Positions 38,262 to 50,300 of a stretch of DNA of 64,000 nt are shown here, piece by piece (position 1 is the stretch's first letter; the number at the start of each line of letters is the position of its first letter). Source of the stretch: Thunnus maccoyii (lineage: Eukaryota; Chordata; Actinopteri; Scombriformes; Scombridae). The notes under the pieces are model-generated. The model searched no databases and was not told where the DNA came from. It saw only the letters and a program-made list of their open reading frames with translations. Location: NCBI RefSeq assembly GCF_910596095.1, contig NC_056551.1:14649501-14713500 (forward strand). Direction: 5' to 3'. Made by a program: the position numbers and the translations under genes.

Positions 38262-38757
38262 GAGCAGACTCTCATTTGTTTCATTATCTAATAGTGACAG
38301 AAATAAAAAGAGACAGTGCCTGTGGCTTCAAGAGAGTTTTATATAATTGGTTGTGTAACCCATCTAGAGACCTCATTCCTGTAACCTTCAGAGAAAATCA
38401 ACCAGGACAGGATGGAGCCATCAGGATGTTAAAAGGAAGGACTAGAGGGCCTCTGGAGAGAAGGTATACAAGAGACGAGAGATGAGAAAAGAGCATTAAA
38501 TGGAATAAAGTGGAGAGGCATCTGTTGACTGAATGAAGTCATGCTTGCTAAGTTACACTGACTGATAGAGACACTGCCACTCCAAATACACCGTGGAGGT
38601 CAATGGGATATCATGTTTTTATCTCATCTATTTGCTTTACCATGGGCACTGTGATATGTGTGATATTCATTTACTATTTCAGCAGCTGCTCTGGAAGCCC
38701 GTTGATGGTAAGACGGTGTTGGTTTTGAATTTAGACATCAAAACCTAATGTTTGGAG

Positions 38758-39230
38758 CAGGGGTGGCCCGCGGCATAGGCCACATAGGCAGTCGCCCAGG
38801 GTGCCAAATGAGACAGGAGGCATCGAATGAGGAGGATCTTTTTTTTTACCGACAGCTGTGCTTGTATACAACTTTTGTAAATATGCACTTGAGCTCCCTT
38901 CTTAGTATTTTTCCTCTCTTTTTCCCCCAGACTTGCATGAGTTTTGATCTGGTTTATTTTTCAAAGCCTTACTGATTGGTCAATTTTTCACTCAACAGCC
39001 AAACTTCAAGTCATACCACAAAACACTCATTGAATGGCACTATGACACCCACTTGCCTTTTTGTCTGAAGGACTGGGGGGATTGTCTGGGCTGGAGATAG
39101 CGTTGTTGCACTTCATTTTAGTATGAATTCATATTTGAAGTTCTTGTACTGGAGGTGCTATTGTTGCACTTTTTGGGGTCTCCAATCCAAAATCTCGCCC
39201 AGGGCACTTTGATAGCCAGAGTCGACCCTG
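38758..39230. mobile_element. hAT-like element abutting the srsf9 promoter, exact 8-bp duplication
   Basis: GTTTGGAG occurs directly on both sides (38750-38757 and 39231-39238). The ends are CAGGGGTGGCCCG and, reversed, CAGGGTCGACTCTGG. Subterminal GCCCAGGG/CCCAGGGC motifs are also inverted. At 473 bp with no significant frame, this is a non-autonomous element. Its right end lies within a few tens of bases of the GC-rich srsf9 leader. Confidence 0.85.
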
Positions 39231-39239
39231 GTTTGGAGC

Positions 39240-39431
39240 ATGAGGAAGAAGGATTCCTCTATTTTCCGGCGGGAGGCAGCACTGCGCTAAATGTAACTAC
39301 TGTTTGCCGGAAATGGGAAGAAGAAGTCACCTAGCCGCTTGCTAATGTTGCTAGCCAACACGGAAGCAGCACAGCGTGACAACTGGTAGCATAAAATCTA
39401 CAAAAGAAGGCTCTCTTGCTTGCTATAGAAG
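39240..39431 (+). promoter_or_regulatory. srsf9: srsf9 core promoter and first non-coding exon
   Basis: This is a GC-rich segment with two CCGGAAA/TTTCCGG ETS-type sites (near 39263 and 39316), typical of housekeeping promoters. It ends in a consensus donor (GAAG/GTAATC, cut after 39431). The next plausible acceptor is upstream of the srsf9 ATG, within about 41254-41278. The exact transcription start and which of the closely spaced acceptors is used are not resolved. Confidence 0.5.
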
Positions 39432-40559
39432 GTAATCGCCATCTACTGTTATTTTAAGTGTTGTTTATTGCACGCATTTAATGCAAATTGCCCATTTGTT
39501 TGTATATTCGAGTGTGATAAACACTGGTGCATTAGCTTAGCTCAGCTAGCTGACCTTACATTATCAACAAAGAGACCGACCTGTTACCCTGTAATTATTA
39601 CATTTCTTAATACGGCGTTCGCTTTCAAGCCTCAACTGCCAAGCTAAACCGTAAAGTCAGAATATTTTCTGCTGTATGGGCGCTAAATCAGATGGAGGTC
39701 AAAGTACATATGCTGCTTGTAAGGCATAATTTACAGTAATCGACGTTAGCTAGGTAATTGCGGGCTAGTTTAGCTTAGCTTCGATATAGATACCTGTCTG
39801 ATATCAAGGCAAATAGTGAAAGCCTTGTAACCACGCTAGCCTTCATTTTCAACCTTACAACTAATATTAAAACAAATATGTTTACCAGGAGCCCTTATGA
39901 TAGTAGCTAATGTCAGTATTAAAATCACCTAGCAACCCGCCAACATCCCCGTTTAGCTTGCAGGTAGCAAACAGGATCGGTCGGTTCATCAAGTTTAACC
40001 TTTATTTGCTTGTATTTCCGTGAACGTGCGAGTTTCAAGCCTCCCCGAAACGTATTGAATTGATCAAGTGTTATTTGTTACTGTTATGCAAGGTAAATAT
40101 CTTTCTCTTGTGCGTTTACCACTATTATTATTATTTTTAGTGCATTATCTTGTCATAATATTATGTAAGTTACTCAAGTGACCAGGAACATAGAAACACC
40201 TGCAAATTTTAATGCAGTTCAGTAAGACTACTAATTGAAGTTTAAAATGTTTATTTAGTTAGGGACATTATTAGAGATGTGTTGACTAAAATTTATGGAC
40301 ATATTGCAGGCTGTAGTGTTGATGTTGTGTTGCACTATATTATATTGTAGATTTTGTTACTGAGATTTGCAAGATAATGGTAAAAAGGTTGAGTAAGATT
40401 CAGCACCTTCATTTTTAAGTACAGGCTGGTACATGTCTAAGATTTACCTTTCTGGCTAGAAATTAATATACACACAGGTGACAAACTAAAGGAAAAACCT
40501 GAATAAAAGAGTGCAAATGTAGTTACCTGCATATAGGATATGACGGGTGACAGACTTGT

Positions 40560-40722
40560 TTAAAGGTGCAGTGTGTAGAATTTAGTGGCATTTAGAATTT
40601 AGAGATGGTCTTTCGCTAGTTTCACGACCACCGTCTGTTCTTTTACACGCTTGGAAAGGGTTTGTTGCAATCTGCAACCTCACTGCTAGATGCCACTAAA
40701 TCCTACATACTGGACCTTTTAA
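40560..40722. mobile_element. TTAA-flanked MITE in srsf9 intron 1
   Basis: The ends TTAAAGGTGCAGTGTGTAG and, reversed, TTAAAAGGTCCAGTATGTAG form an inverted repeat extending to about 30 bp (through ATTTAGTGGCAT). TTAA stands at both borders, the target expected for piggyBac-type transposition. The 163-bp copy is non-coding. Confidence 0.75.
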
Positions 40723-40875
40723 TGTAGTATGAAAATGATGTGAATCATTTGCAGTGGCCTTCAGTCACCAGATCTCAACCCATCTGAATAACTATAGGAA
40801 GTTTTGGAGAGCTGTCAAAAAATGTCTTGGCTGTTCCTTTAATTTTTCACCCATCTGTACATATCAATGTCTACA

Positions 40876-40912
<37 letters not shown>
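40876..40912. repeat. CA dinucleotide microsatellite
   Basis: About 18 uninterrupted AC units in srsf9 intron 1. Confidence 0.95.
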
Positions 40913-40914
<2 letters not shown>

Positions 40915-41297
40915 AATTACTCTGGTATATTACAGGTTTTTCCTCCAGTAGATTTTCTTCACATCATCCTCATCATTTCAAGCACCATAATACTGTTTAC
41001 CATTTATTCAGGTTGTTTTACCTTCATTACCCTGTGTTTTAAAGCTTTCAGGCTTGGATCCGGGGACGTGTGCCATTTGTCTTGAGCTCATCATTTACTA
41101 CTATCATGCCTGCATCCCTGGTTTAGAGTTTTATTTTTGTCTAAATTAAGGAATTGGAGGCGGATGGACTAAGTTTTGGATTGGAACTAGGATTAGGATA
41201 AGGACCACTTCCACAGCTAATTGTGAAAACAAGAAGTGATCTTAAAGTCTGCAGGTGCCCCCCATTCTGTGTCAGCAGTGCCACTCACTCAACCACC

Positions 41298-44004
41298 ATG
41301 TCGGATGGCCGGATCTATGTGGGGAATCTTCCCATGGATGTCCAGGAGAGAGACATTGAGGATCTCTTCTACAAATATGGAAAAATCCGTGATATTGAAT
41401 TGAAGAACAATAGAGGCACTATCCCTTTTGCCTTTGTCCGATTTGAAGACCCACGGTGAGTTTCTGGGATGGTCTTTGGCAAGTCGAATCACATTCCCCT
41501 TGTTGGATACCTTATCTATATATATCATCTCAAGTGACTGCCAGCAGGGAATGGATGGAGACGGCATTTCCAGGTCTATGTCCGGTAGTGAAACAGGCGT
41601 ACTTTGGTAAGGAGTTCTTTGCTCTCTTCTCTTAGGGATGCAGATGATGCTGTCTATGGAAGGAATGGATATGGATATGGAGACTCCAAGCTGCGTGTAG
41701 AGTATCCTCGATCCTCTGGGGCTAAATTTGGTCCTATGGGAGGTGGAGGTGGTGGTGGAGGAGGAGGACCTAGGGGAAGGTTTGGACCCCCAACTCGAAG
41801 ATCTGAATTCCGGGTCATAGTGACTGGTAGGTGGACGTCATGAGTCATAGCCAGTTAATATTTTTCTCTCTTTCACGGCGTCCTGGAGGTCAAGGAGACT
41901 GGTAGGAAAGTGGACATAAGAGTCGTAGGCAGATGTGTTTCTCTCTCGCTCTCTCTCATGGCGGACTGGAGGACAAAGGGACTAGTAGATGGACGTCATG
42001 AGTCGTAGGCAGATATGTTTCTCTCTCTCTCTCTCTCATGGCGGACTGGAGGACAAGGGGACTAGTAGATGGACGTCATGAGTCGTAGGCAGATATGTTT
42101 CTCTCTCTCATGGCGGACTGGAGGTGAAGGGGACTAAGTGGATGAGGTCAAGTCAGCTCCTTAAGTCATGAAAAACAAAACAGTTTACTGAAACCGGTCA
42201 TGTTGGCTGCATAATCCCAAAACACCGGCTATAGTGACTGGTAGGTGTAATTTTGTCATTGTATATCATGAATTATTTGCTGTGTGCTACATTTATCTCA
42301 TGTTTACAAACTGTTCGAATTGGGCTGCTTATCTTAGACCAACCCCTTTATAGACCAACCCCTTAAAGGTCTAAGGTTTACCTAGTTGTCTGACTTGACC
42401 GGTCATATGAGATCAGAACCCTGGAAGTACAACACTGTGGGGTTCTGATATAAAAATATTGGAGCTTTCTAAAACATTCACGCAATAGTTTAATTTAAAT
42501 TGTCTTATATTTTACGCCTTTTATATCTGAACAATTACATTCCCTTAACTCTCAGTCAAAGTCAACATGAGGAACAAAACCTTATGAGTATTGAGTGGAG
42601 AAGTAGGTAGAGAGATACCTGTGGAGAGTTATAAAAGCAAAATTTGTTTTCATTTTCCCAACTGACAGTTAAGGTCAATCTAACTCTCTGCATTGTGTTA
42701 TAAGGACTGATAATGAACAACTGTACTGGCGGACAAAAGTCAATGACTGTGAAGAATACCGTTGAAGATCTACAAGTTCCAAAGAGCATTGCCATGAGAA
42801 ACAGACAATTGCATAACTTAAAATTTTGTTGCCTGCACTTGTAATTGCAAAAGAGGGTAGATATTTAAAGTTTTGAAAAATTTAATGGATGAATGATTCA
42901 GTTTCAGTGAATATAGTGTAGGAAATTGATAAATTGATTACTGATATTATGAATGGCATCTTCTCCATAACAGCAACCAGTGAAGCTCAGAGGTATCATT
43001 ATTTAGTTCCTTTTTACACACCAAACTCAGGCCGAAACTAATAATTTTCATTATCAATAAATATTATTATAATTTACTGTTAAAAATCGTTTTGTATAAA
43101 ATGTCACACATTAGTGGAAAATCACATCACAGTTTCCTAAGCCCAAGGTGACATTTTTAATTGTCTTGTTTTGTCAGAACAATAGTCCAAAACTAGATAT
43201 TTAGAAATATAACATAACATTCTCACAAATGAGGTGCTGTGAACGTTTGACATTTTTGCTTGAAAATTACAGAAACGATTAATTGATTATCAAAATATTT
43301 GTGTAGTAATTTTCTGTCAATCAACCAATTAAACTACTAAGAAGACACTCGCAAAAGCCAAGTTCTTCCCACTTCTCTTTTTACATTTAGCTTTTAAACT
43401 TCAGTTGGTATGAAGTTCAGACTTGATAAAAATCTGTCCCTGCAGTGATTTTAGGTTTAAAATGCCAGGTGAGAAAGTTTTGTCCCCATCTCACTTGTCT
43501 TTTTTCCCATTCCAGGGTTACCACCAACTGGGAGCTGGCAGGATCTGAAGGATCATATGCGCGAGGCAGGAGATGTTTGTTTTGCAGACGTGCAGCGAGA
43601 TGGAGAAGGTGTGGTGGAATTCCTCCGTAGAGAGGACATGGAGTACGCGCTACGCAGATTGGATCGGACGGAGTTCCGTTCACATCAAGTGGGTGCCAGT
43701 GATGATGAGGATATAATTGTCCCTCATCCTTTCAGATTGTCATGGTAACAAATGTTATTCTTCTTCGTTCTTGTAGGGTGAGACTGCATACATCCGCGTC
43801 TATGAGGAGAGAGGCACTCCCAGCTGGGGTCGGTCACGTTCCCGCTCCAGATCCCGAGGTCGCTATTCACCTCCCTACCATAACAGAGGATCCCCCCCTC
43901 CGCGTTATCAGTCGCCTCCACGCCACGCTATGTCGCGCCATAGTCCACCCTCCAGGAGGCACCCCCCACAGCACCATAGCCCACCACCACGTCATTATCG
44001 GTAG
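41298..44004 (+). CDS. srsf9: Serine/arginine-rich splicing factor 9
   Basis: SRSF9 (SRp30c) is a nuclear SR protein that binds pre-mRNA and alters splice-site choice. Exons are 41298-41455, 41636-41826, 43516-43688 and 43777-44004, giving 249 residues (human 221). RRM1 has RNP2 RIYVGNL (about 5-11) and RNP1 PFAFVRF (about 42-48). A ten-glycine hinge follows. The pseudo-RRM carries the diagnostic SWQDLKD (123-129). The tail has only a short RS run (SRSRSRSR) and then a Pro/His/Ser-rich end, longer than in mammals. It is SRSF9 rather than SRSF1 by [10 protein letters not shown] and LFYKYG, and by the short RS domain. The ATG has a strong ACCACC context. An upstream in-frame ATG at 41223 is within the leader intron and is rejected. 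Polyadenylation signal AATAAA is at 44664-44669. Confidence 0.93.
41824..42247 (+). repeat. srsf9: Tandem array copying the srsf9 exon 2 / intron 2 donor
   Basis: Units start at 41824, 41899, 41982 and 42062 (75, 83, 80 and 72 bp), with a partial unit at 42134. Each starts with a donor-like core: CTG/GTAGGT, CTG/GTAGGA, CTA/GTAGAT, CTA/GTAGAT and CTAA/GTGG. Each continues with GGACGTCATGAGTCGTAG-like sequence, a (TC)n tract and GGCGGACTGGAGGACAAGG. The real donor is at 41826/41827. A separate 17-base exact copy of the boundary (ATAGTGACTGGTAGGTG, 41817-41833) recurs at 42231-42247. The array lies wholly in intron 2. Reading through the real donor meets TGA at 41841-41843. Confidence 0.85.
43025..43345 (+). 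mobile_element. GCTGCAAC-type inverted-repeat element in srsf9 intron 2
   Basis: The segments CCGAAACTAATAATTTTCATTATC, CCCAAGGTGACATTTTTAATTG, TCAGAACAATAGTCCAAAAC and ACGATTAATTGATTATCAAA follow the order of the same family as 17968-18318, in the opposite orientation. The right terminus is eroded. It is non-coding. Confidence 0.6.
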
Positions 44005-44690
44005 AAAGGCTCATCATTTATAGAGGAATTGGGGGAAATGTTTTTTAATTCTACCTGCTTTTTTTTTTAAGCCCCGGGTCTCCTCCTAGGAAACACCATT
44101 ATTTCTTGCTACATACATTCCATGGTCAGGATCCCGTGCTCCTCCCCTCAGCCTTAACATTGTTTTTCAAACACCCATATGTGTTATGTGAAAGCAGGAT
44201 TGTTGATTTTTCTCTTCTAAGCAAAATAACTGTATTTGATTATTTTATAACAAATTAGAGGTGTCTTTTATAAAGAAATCCTGGGTTGTAATGTCAAACG
44301 TTGACAGAAACCAGTACAAACAGGTTATATTATATTGTCCAAAACAAATAACACAATTCTGCAGCTATCAGACAAAACGTCATACTGCTTCTTAAATTTT
44401 CCTTTTTGTGTGTGTCCTATCTGTAGCCTTGTATGGAAGTTCTATGAATATGAAGTTTTTCGAACCGCCAATTTAAGAACCTGTGAAGCTAATCAATATC
44501 CTCCTCTGATTCAAGATGTGTAAAATTAGTACGCCTTTTAGAGTAGTGACACATGTTGACTGTGAGCCTCACCTGTCAGATTATTTTTTTAACGTATGAG
44601 CCTCTGACCGAGGTGACCTGTAGGTGGACTTGATTTGTATGCATCTGTTTTTTTTTCTTTACCAATAAAATGCAAACTTTTACTGTGACT
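44005..44690 (+). other. srsf9: srsf9 3' UTR
   Basis: AT-rich sequence after the TAG stop, ending just past ACCAATAAAATGC (signal at 44664-44669). No coding frame or repeat is evident. Confidence 0.65.
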
Positions 44691-47393
44691 GTTTCATTCA
44701 TTGTCCCAAAACAATTTTAATAGATCACTACTATACTTAAAAAAGTAACTTTTAATGCAAACTTTTCAGAAGAGATATAACTGAACTAATTGAACATTAA
44801 ATTAATGCTAAATATGCTATGGCTGTACTGCTTAGGATACCCAAATCTGTTATATAACACTAAAAAGTTAGAGTGACGCAGTGCATTGCTGCTTTTCAAA
44901 CAAATAATGCTTAACTTATATGGATTTAACATCTCTATATTCTTACATTTGACTTTTACATGAGATGTTTTGAAGACACGTGTGTGTTTAGTTTTTAGCA
45001 ATGTGTGTCGTGTGAAAAACCTTTTCTGGAAACATACACAAGGCACATGGAATGCAAAATATAATAATTTAATACACAATAAATTAATTATACCAGGTGA
45101 CAATTTGAGAAGACAGAAAAAAATAAAAATATATTTATTTCCAATGGCATTTTTTTTAATCTTTCGATTAATAATTATCAGATAAAGCCCATATACAGAC
45201 ATTGTATTGCATTTAATAAATATGTACTACCTTAGTTTTTTTGTACAATAGGTCTTGAACACATTGTTTACAGTAAATCTGACAACGAACACAGCAATGC
45301 ACAAACAGCAATACTCTGGCATGTTTTAGAAGACCATATGGAGACATGTTAGCAGTGATATCAAAAACTGGAATTTTAGCCACAGTGAACCAAACATGGG
45401 TGTGTCTTGGCTGTTTTGCAACTGACTGGCACCAATAAAACCTTTTCTGACTTAGTTGATATCGAGCCATGTAGATAGTTTTGTTTTTATCTAATGAGAT
45501 TTTGAGATATTAATTGCTGAAATTTTGGCAATTTCATTGGAATTAGTTGATACAATCCCCAAAAATCTAAATTTAAACTGTTCATCATGAAACATCAATG
45601 TTTCCAGGGCATGGTTACTGTTTTAAGTTGTATTTTTCAGCCCTTAAAGGACAAATGAAATTCCACTCACCTCCAGTGTATTTGGTTAATGGCAGGAGAT
45701 TCAGTGGTGTTTATCTCAAAACCTACGCACATAAAGCAAAAAATATCTTCATGGGTACAAACCACTGACTAGCTACCACTGAACTGACCCTTTAAATGTA
45801 ATAAGTTGATATTCAAGGCAGAATCCATATTTTCATATGGATTTCCATATTTTAAGTCAGCACTGTAATAGTGAGGGATTACTGATGTAAGCCCTTCAAG
45901 GTGGAGGCTGCTTCCTGGGTGCACACCAGTTCTACAGAAAACAAAATGTAACGAGGAAGTGTAATGTAATGAGGAAGATGTAGATTGAGAAATGGAAGAG
46001 CCATAGGGTTAAGTGGTTAACAAGCAGAGCTCCTTATCAACAGATATGAACATGTGGATCTTGAGGTAATAGTGAAGAGAAATGCAATCACTCCAAGAAC
46101 AATTACTTTAAGACTTGTCGCCAAAAGTTTACACATAGAAACAATTAACTAGAGCGTGTTTATGACAAGGCACCCAAGATCGGCAGAGCAAGACAGAGGC
46201 AGAAATCTATGAAACTGATCTTGAGGTGAAAGTGTGAGAAGTGCAGAGTGCAAAGGAAGCATGCTGCCTTCACTGCACGCCCCTTTGAGTTCACCACCAG
46301 CTCGAAGTGAACCATCACAATGCTGCAAGGAAACAGCATCTGTTTTTGTCTTGAAAGTCATGAGGACAACAGCTGAATTCCTCAGCTTGAGCAGCACTGA
46401 GTTATTTAAGGGAAGAAAAATGTACAGGATGTATGTATTAAGCATTTGAACAATGAGTTGATTCCAGAAACAGGAATCTACTAACCATTCAGTCACTGGT
46501 GTGCACAAAAACAAAGGAAATTATGAAATTAAGCTGCCCAAATGACATCTTAATCCATACATAGAGATAGGAGGAGCACACAGTATGAGAACTTGGTCGG
46601 GCATCAGAGGTGATACTGGATATGCAAACTATGTGCAATCATGCTGGACTGCACGGAATTGACAAGGTTTGGTCTTGATTTCCTGCAAGCTTGTATGCAT
46701 CAGAGGCAGATGCAGGAAAAGGGCCATCAAGCCTCAGAGAGGCCATAAGCGGCCCTCAAAATGGCTAATTGACAAGCAAACCAGTGACCACACATGCTAC
46801 TTGGACACAACCTAGCACTGACCAACCCCTGATTGGTTAGTAGTACCTTGGATATTTACAAAACCAAATCATCTAGTACAGCCAGGTGCTATATCTGAAA
46901 ATATATTTAAGTGTATCTAATGATGTTCAACCATGATAGCTACAACTCCAGCAAAAATAATAATAATACTGAAAATATATTCAAGTGTATCACAAGTATG
47001 GCAAGTATAACTAAACAAAATCAACCATGTAGAATAACAATACAGTGAAGAATTTGGTTGCTGTATCCCTGAAAAAATAGCAAAATTTAAGGCAAAATAA
47101 ATAACATCCTGAAGCAGTTTCAACAAGGGTACATTCACTAGGTGAACAATAACACTTTGAAAATAAATTGACTGGCAATAATTGCATCTCCTGAATATAG
47201 ACAGGAGCAACTGGAAAGAAGTTGTTATACAACTATCTTAGAATAATCTTTTCAGCACTTACCAATTACTGCTTTTCATGAACACTGATTCCTTTTCTCT
47301 TTTATACATGACTATTAAATATGTGGCTGTGTCAGTATCTTTGAAACAATTTAGCACAAAGAACCAATGGTAGACACACAGCAGGATACTGGA
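44691..47393 (-). other. Convergent spacer and probable sgsm1 3' UTR
   Basis: No exon is recognised. sgsm1 transcription enters from the right. A minus-strand AATAAA cluster near 45130 (ATATTTATTTCC on plus) is a plausible distal end. The 138-codon minus-strand frame at 44786-45202 is AT-rich with no recognisable family. A TTAA-flanked MITE occupies 45644-45795. Confidence 0.45.
45644..45795. mobile_element. TTAA-flanked MITE in the sgsm1 3' region
   Basis: It begins TTAAAGGACAAATG and ends GAACTGACCCTTTAA. The reversed right end, TTAAAGGGTCAGTTC, matches a family very common in fish. TTAA is at both borders. The middle holds the GTTTTGAGATAAACACCACTGAA segment, read on the minus strand, also typical of the family. 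It may be transcribed as part of the sgsm1 3' UTR. Confidence 0.65.
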
Positions 47394-50300
47394 TCACTTG
47401 TTCTCTATGAGTGTCTGCACTTTGTGCACCAAGTGTCGAGCCATCATCAGGACCTGCGGGACGTTGTGCCGCTCTGCCATTTCTGAGAAGAGAATTTGTA
47501 AACCACTGTGACTTACATGAGGTCAACTAATAATACTGTAATAGTAATACTGACAACATTTAATTGTTTTTTCTTCATACTGGGTTGATTAAGCTCTATT
47601 AACAAGAACACTTCTTTTAAATGTGCCATTATAGCAATTTTTGTTCCTATTTTGAAATGATCCTACATTATTATAGCTGAAATGTCATCTTAACCAACTG
47701 GTTAACTTTGCTTTAACTGTTAAGCCGTATTGTACATTAGTCTGGTGTAACTATGACTAAGCTATGGTAAACAGCAATTGTTTCTCAACAGTTTCCACAA
47801 TATTGCAGCATTTGTATTTCATAACCTTACCATTGAAGAACTTGATGATGTCTGTGAAGTCCATGTTATTTTCTAGGATGATGTCCCTGTACATCTCCAC
47901 AAGTGCCAACGCTATGAAGAGCACAAAGTGCTCAGATGAGGTGTACTTGGCCGCCCAGATAGTTTCCCAAACGGAGAACACGTCATCATACACCATCTCT
48001 GAAAACAGTAATAAATCAGATTACGATCAGTATCATGTCATGTAAAATGCAAAGTTCATTACAATGGTCAGTTCAAGCAAATATTATGATGCCTGTATTT
48101 CCCATCACCTCTTTTGAAGTCCAGTAGAAACCAGCGATAACAGAAGTAGAAGTGGGTATAGTCTCCATTCTGCTGCATCAGTTCAAACAGCTCAGAGTCC
48201 AGGATCTAGTTAGTGTAAAAACAAAGTTTCATCATTACACCACAGCTTACATGGGTATGCATGCATGTGTGTGCACATAAGATGTACATACCTGGATAAG
48301 AGAACGCATATTGGCAAAGTGAGAGTCCATGGCACCTCCATGAGGAAAGTTCTGGTTCATTCTCTTCATCAGTTCAGTGAAGCAGCTAAATGCCATGACC
48401 TCTGGGAAGCACACACACAAGTTAGCCATTTATGCGCATTTAGACAAAGCTGACATTAATACAATTTGCACTTAAAAAAAGTTTCACTGACCATCATCTA
48501 GAATAACCAGAAGGGGAGCCAGCAGATCACACATGCCCTGGACGTAACCCGTATCCAGATGTTGCCACACGTAACTACAAAGGCAATCAGATCTTAACCG
48601 TTGTGTTTAATTGAAGCTTTTGGGTTGAGCCAAATCTCACAAATATTTCCTACAAAAAATAGTGTGATACATCAAACATGTTTACCTGCACATGATGTTA
48701 CGCAGCTTCTCCAAGTTCTCAGGAGTGAAGTACCAATATGTTCTGTCACAACGTCTGACATCTTTGTCAATGCGATGTAAGTTGATCAAGTACATGTCCA
48801 GTGTTTCTTGCTACCAAAACAATAGTGGATTCTGTTAGTATATGTTTATGATTAAAAGAAGAAACATGTCTGTTTATCATGTGTAAAGCTTACAGAATAG
48901 GTTTGCTCATCTGAGGATTCGTCATGTTTGGAGTCTCCTCCGACCTCTGCGGACTCTGCTGCAGTGAGCACATTCTCCATCTCTGGCTCCTCTTCAGAAA
49001 GGCCCAGGTCTGTGCCCTCAGGACTGGTGTTACAAGCTGTGTCCAGATGGTGATCGAGGACAAGATCCTCAGATCCCATTTTGTCTCTCTGTGCCAGCAA
49101 GACAGGGGGTGCAGCAAGACCTGCCAAAGGCCTGGCCTTAATATCCTCAGAGGTCAAACATGTTATCCCTGCAGGAATGTCCTCCATTTCCAAGGCAGAA
49201 GGAGAGTCATCTGAGTCTGCCGTGTCTGGAGACTGCCTAGAGTGGGACGCTAATGAAAGGCTCCCTCTCGACGCTGACTGAAGAGCATTCAGTACTTGTC
49301 TGACAGGTGAATTTGATCCAGGTTTCTCAAATGGAATTTCTGCAGCTTTGTCTTTTTTGGTTTCAGCCAAGTCAGAAACTGTTACTTCAGCATCCTTTCT
49401 TTCTGACCCTGTGGTACAGGCCTTGATTATTTCTGACGGGATTCTTTCAGATGTTGTTTCTGTTTTCTCAGAAGTCTCTGGCTTTTTTTCAATGGGCGGA
49501 TTAGTATCTTTTTCTGCTGTGAGAAGACAAAATGACTCTACTTCATGATCTTTGCTCTTGTGCGCTTGAAAAGTCAAGGTCTGCCCGAGTGGAGGTGCTT
49601 GGAAATACTCGTTATGAATCTCTGTTTCAAGCTTAAGAACATTAGTATTCTCTGGAGCGGATCTCAAGTTCATATTTGTGTCTACTGCTTTTGAAACTTC
49701 AGATTGCTCATTTGTTGTTGTATCCTTTTCTACTACTTCAGGTTTTTCTTCAGCTTCAGATATCTCTTGTGACTTACTGATTCCAGAGTCCTCAACCGCA
49801 TCGCTTTCTGAGACTGTCTCCATCCTCTCTGTCTCTAAAACTTTGGCTACCAAGTCAAGTGCATCCTCCCCCGCTGGCTGTGATCCAGTTGTACTTTCCT
49901 CATTTAAGACTTCTGATGCTTCTGCTGATTGCTGAGAGGTTGTAGAGCCAACAGCTGATTCAGTTACAGGAGGGCTGCTGGCTGAACCTGTACGTAGGTT
50001 TGAAAGACTTGGGGAGGAGGGGTCGCAGGAGGGAAGCTGTGGAGAGTCTGCGGTGTCTCTTGGGATGTCCTTCACTGGACTACTGTGTTGTATCTCTCCT
50101 TCTTCAGGTCTGGGCTCAGTCTCACTCTGATCCACCGCCTCAACCGATGCAAACACCTGGTAAACAAAGGAAAATGATGAAAATGCAAATTTGTGACATT
50201 TATTTAATGAAACAGCTTAATGTTGAAGAATCACACCAGTGGCTTTGTATGTGTTAGCCCATTAACCACAAATTAAAAACATTTTACATCACTGCCAACA

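Larger units (their letters stand above)
36421..39240. other. Divergent intergenic region between prodh and srsf9
   Basis: No coding exon is visible. About half of it is mobile DNA: a hAT-like element with another nested in it (37421-38261), and a second hAT-like element (38758-39230) that ends just before the srsf9 5' leader. The remaining AT-rich sequence has no feature I can support. Confidence 0.55.

Noticed and set aside
41223-41297. Upstream in-frame ATG that would extend srsf9 by 25 residues
   Set aside because: It lies before a likely leader-exon acceptor, and the family starts at the ATG with the ACCACC context at 41298.
44786-45202. 138-codon minus-strand frame after srsf9
   Set aside because: It is AT-rich with no recognisable family, in what is probably the sgsm1 3' UTR.
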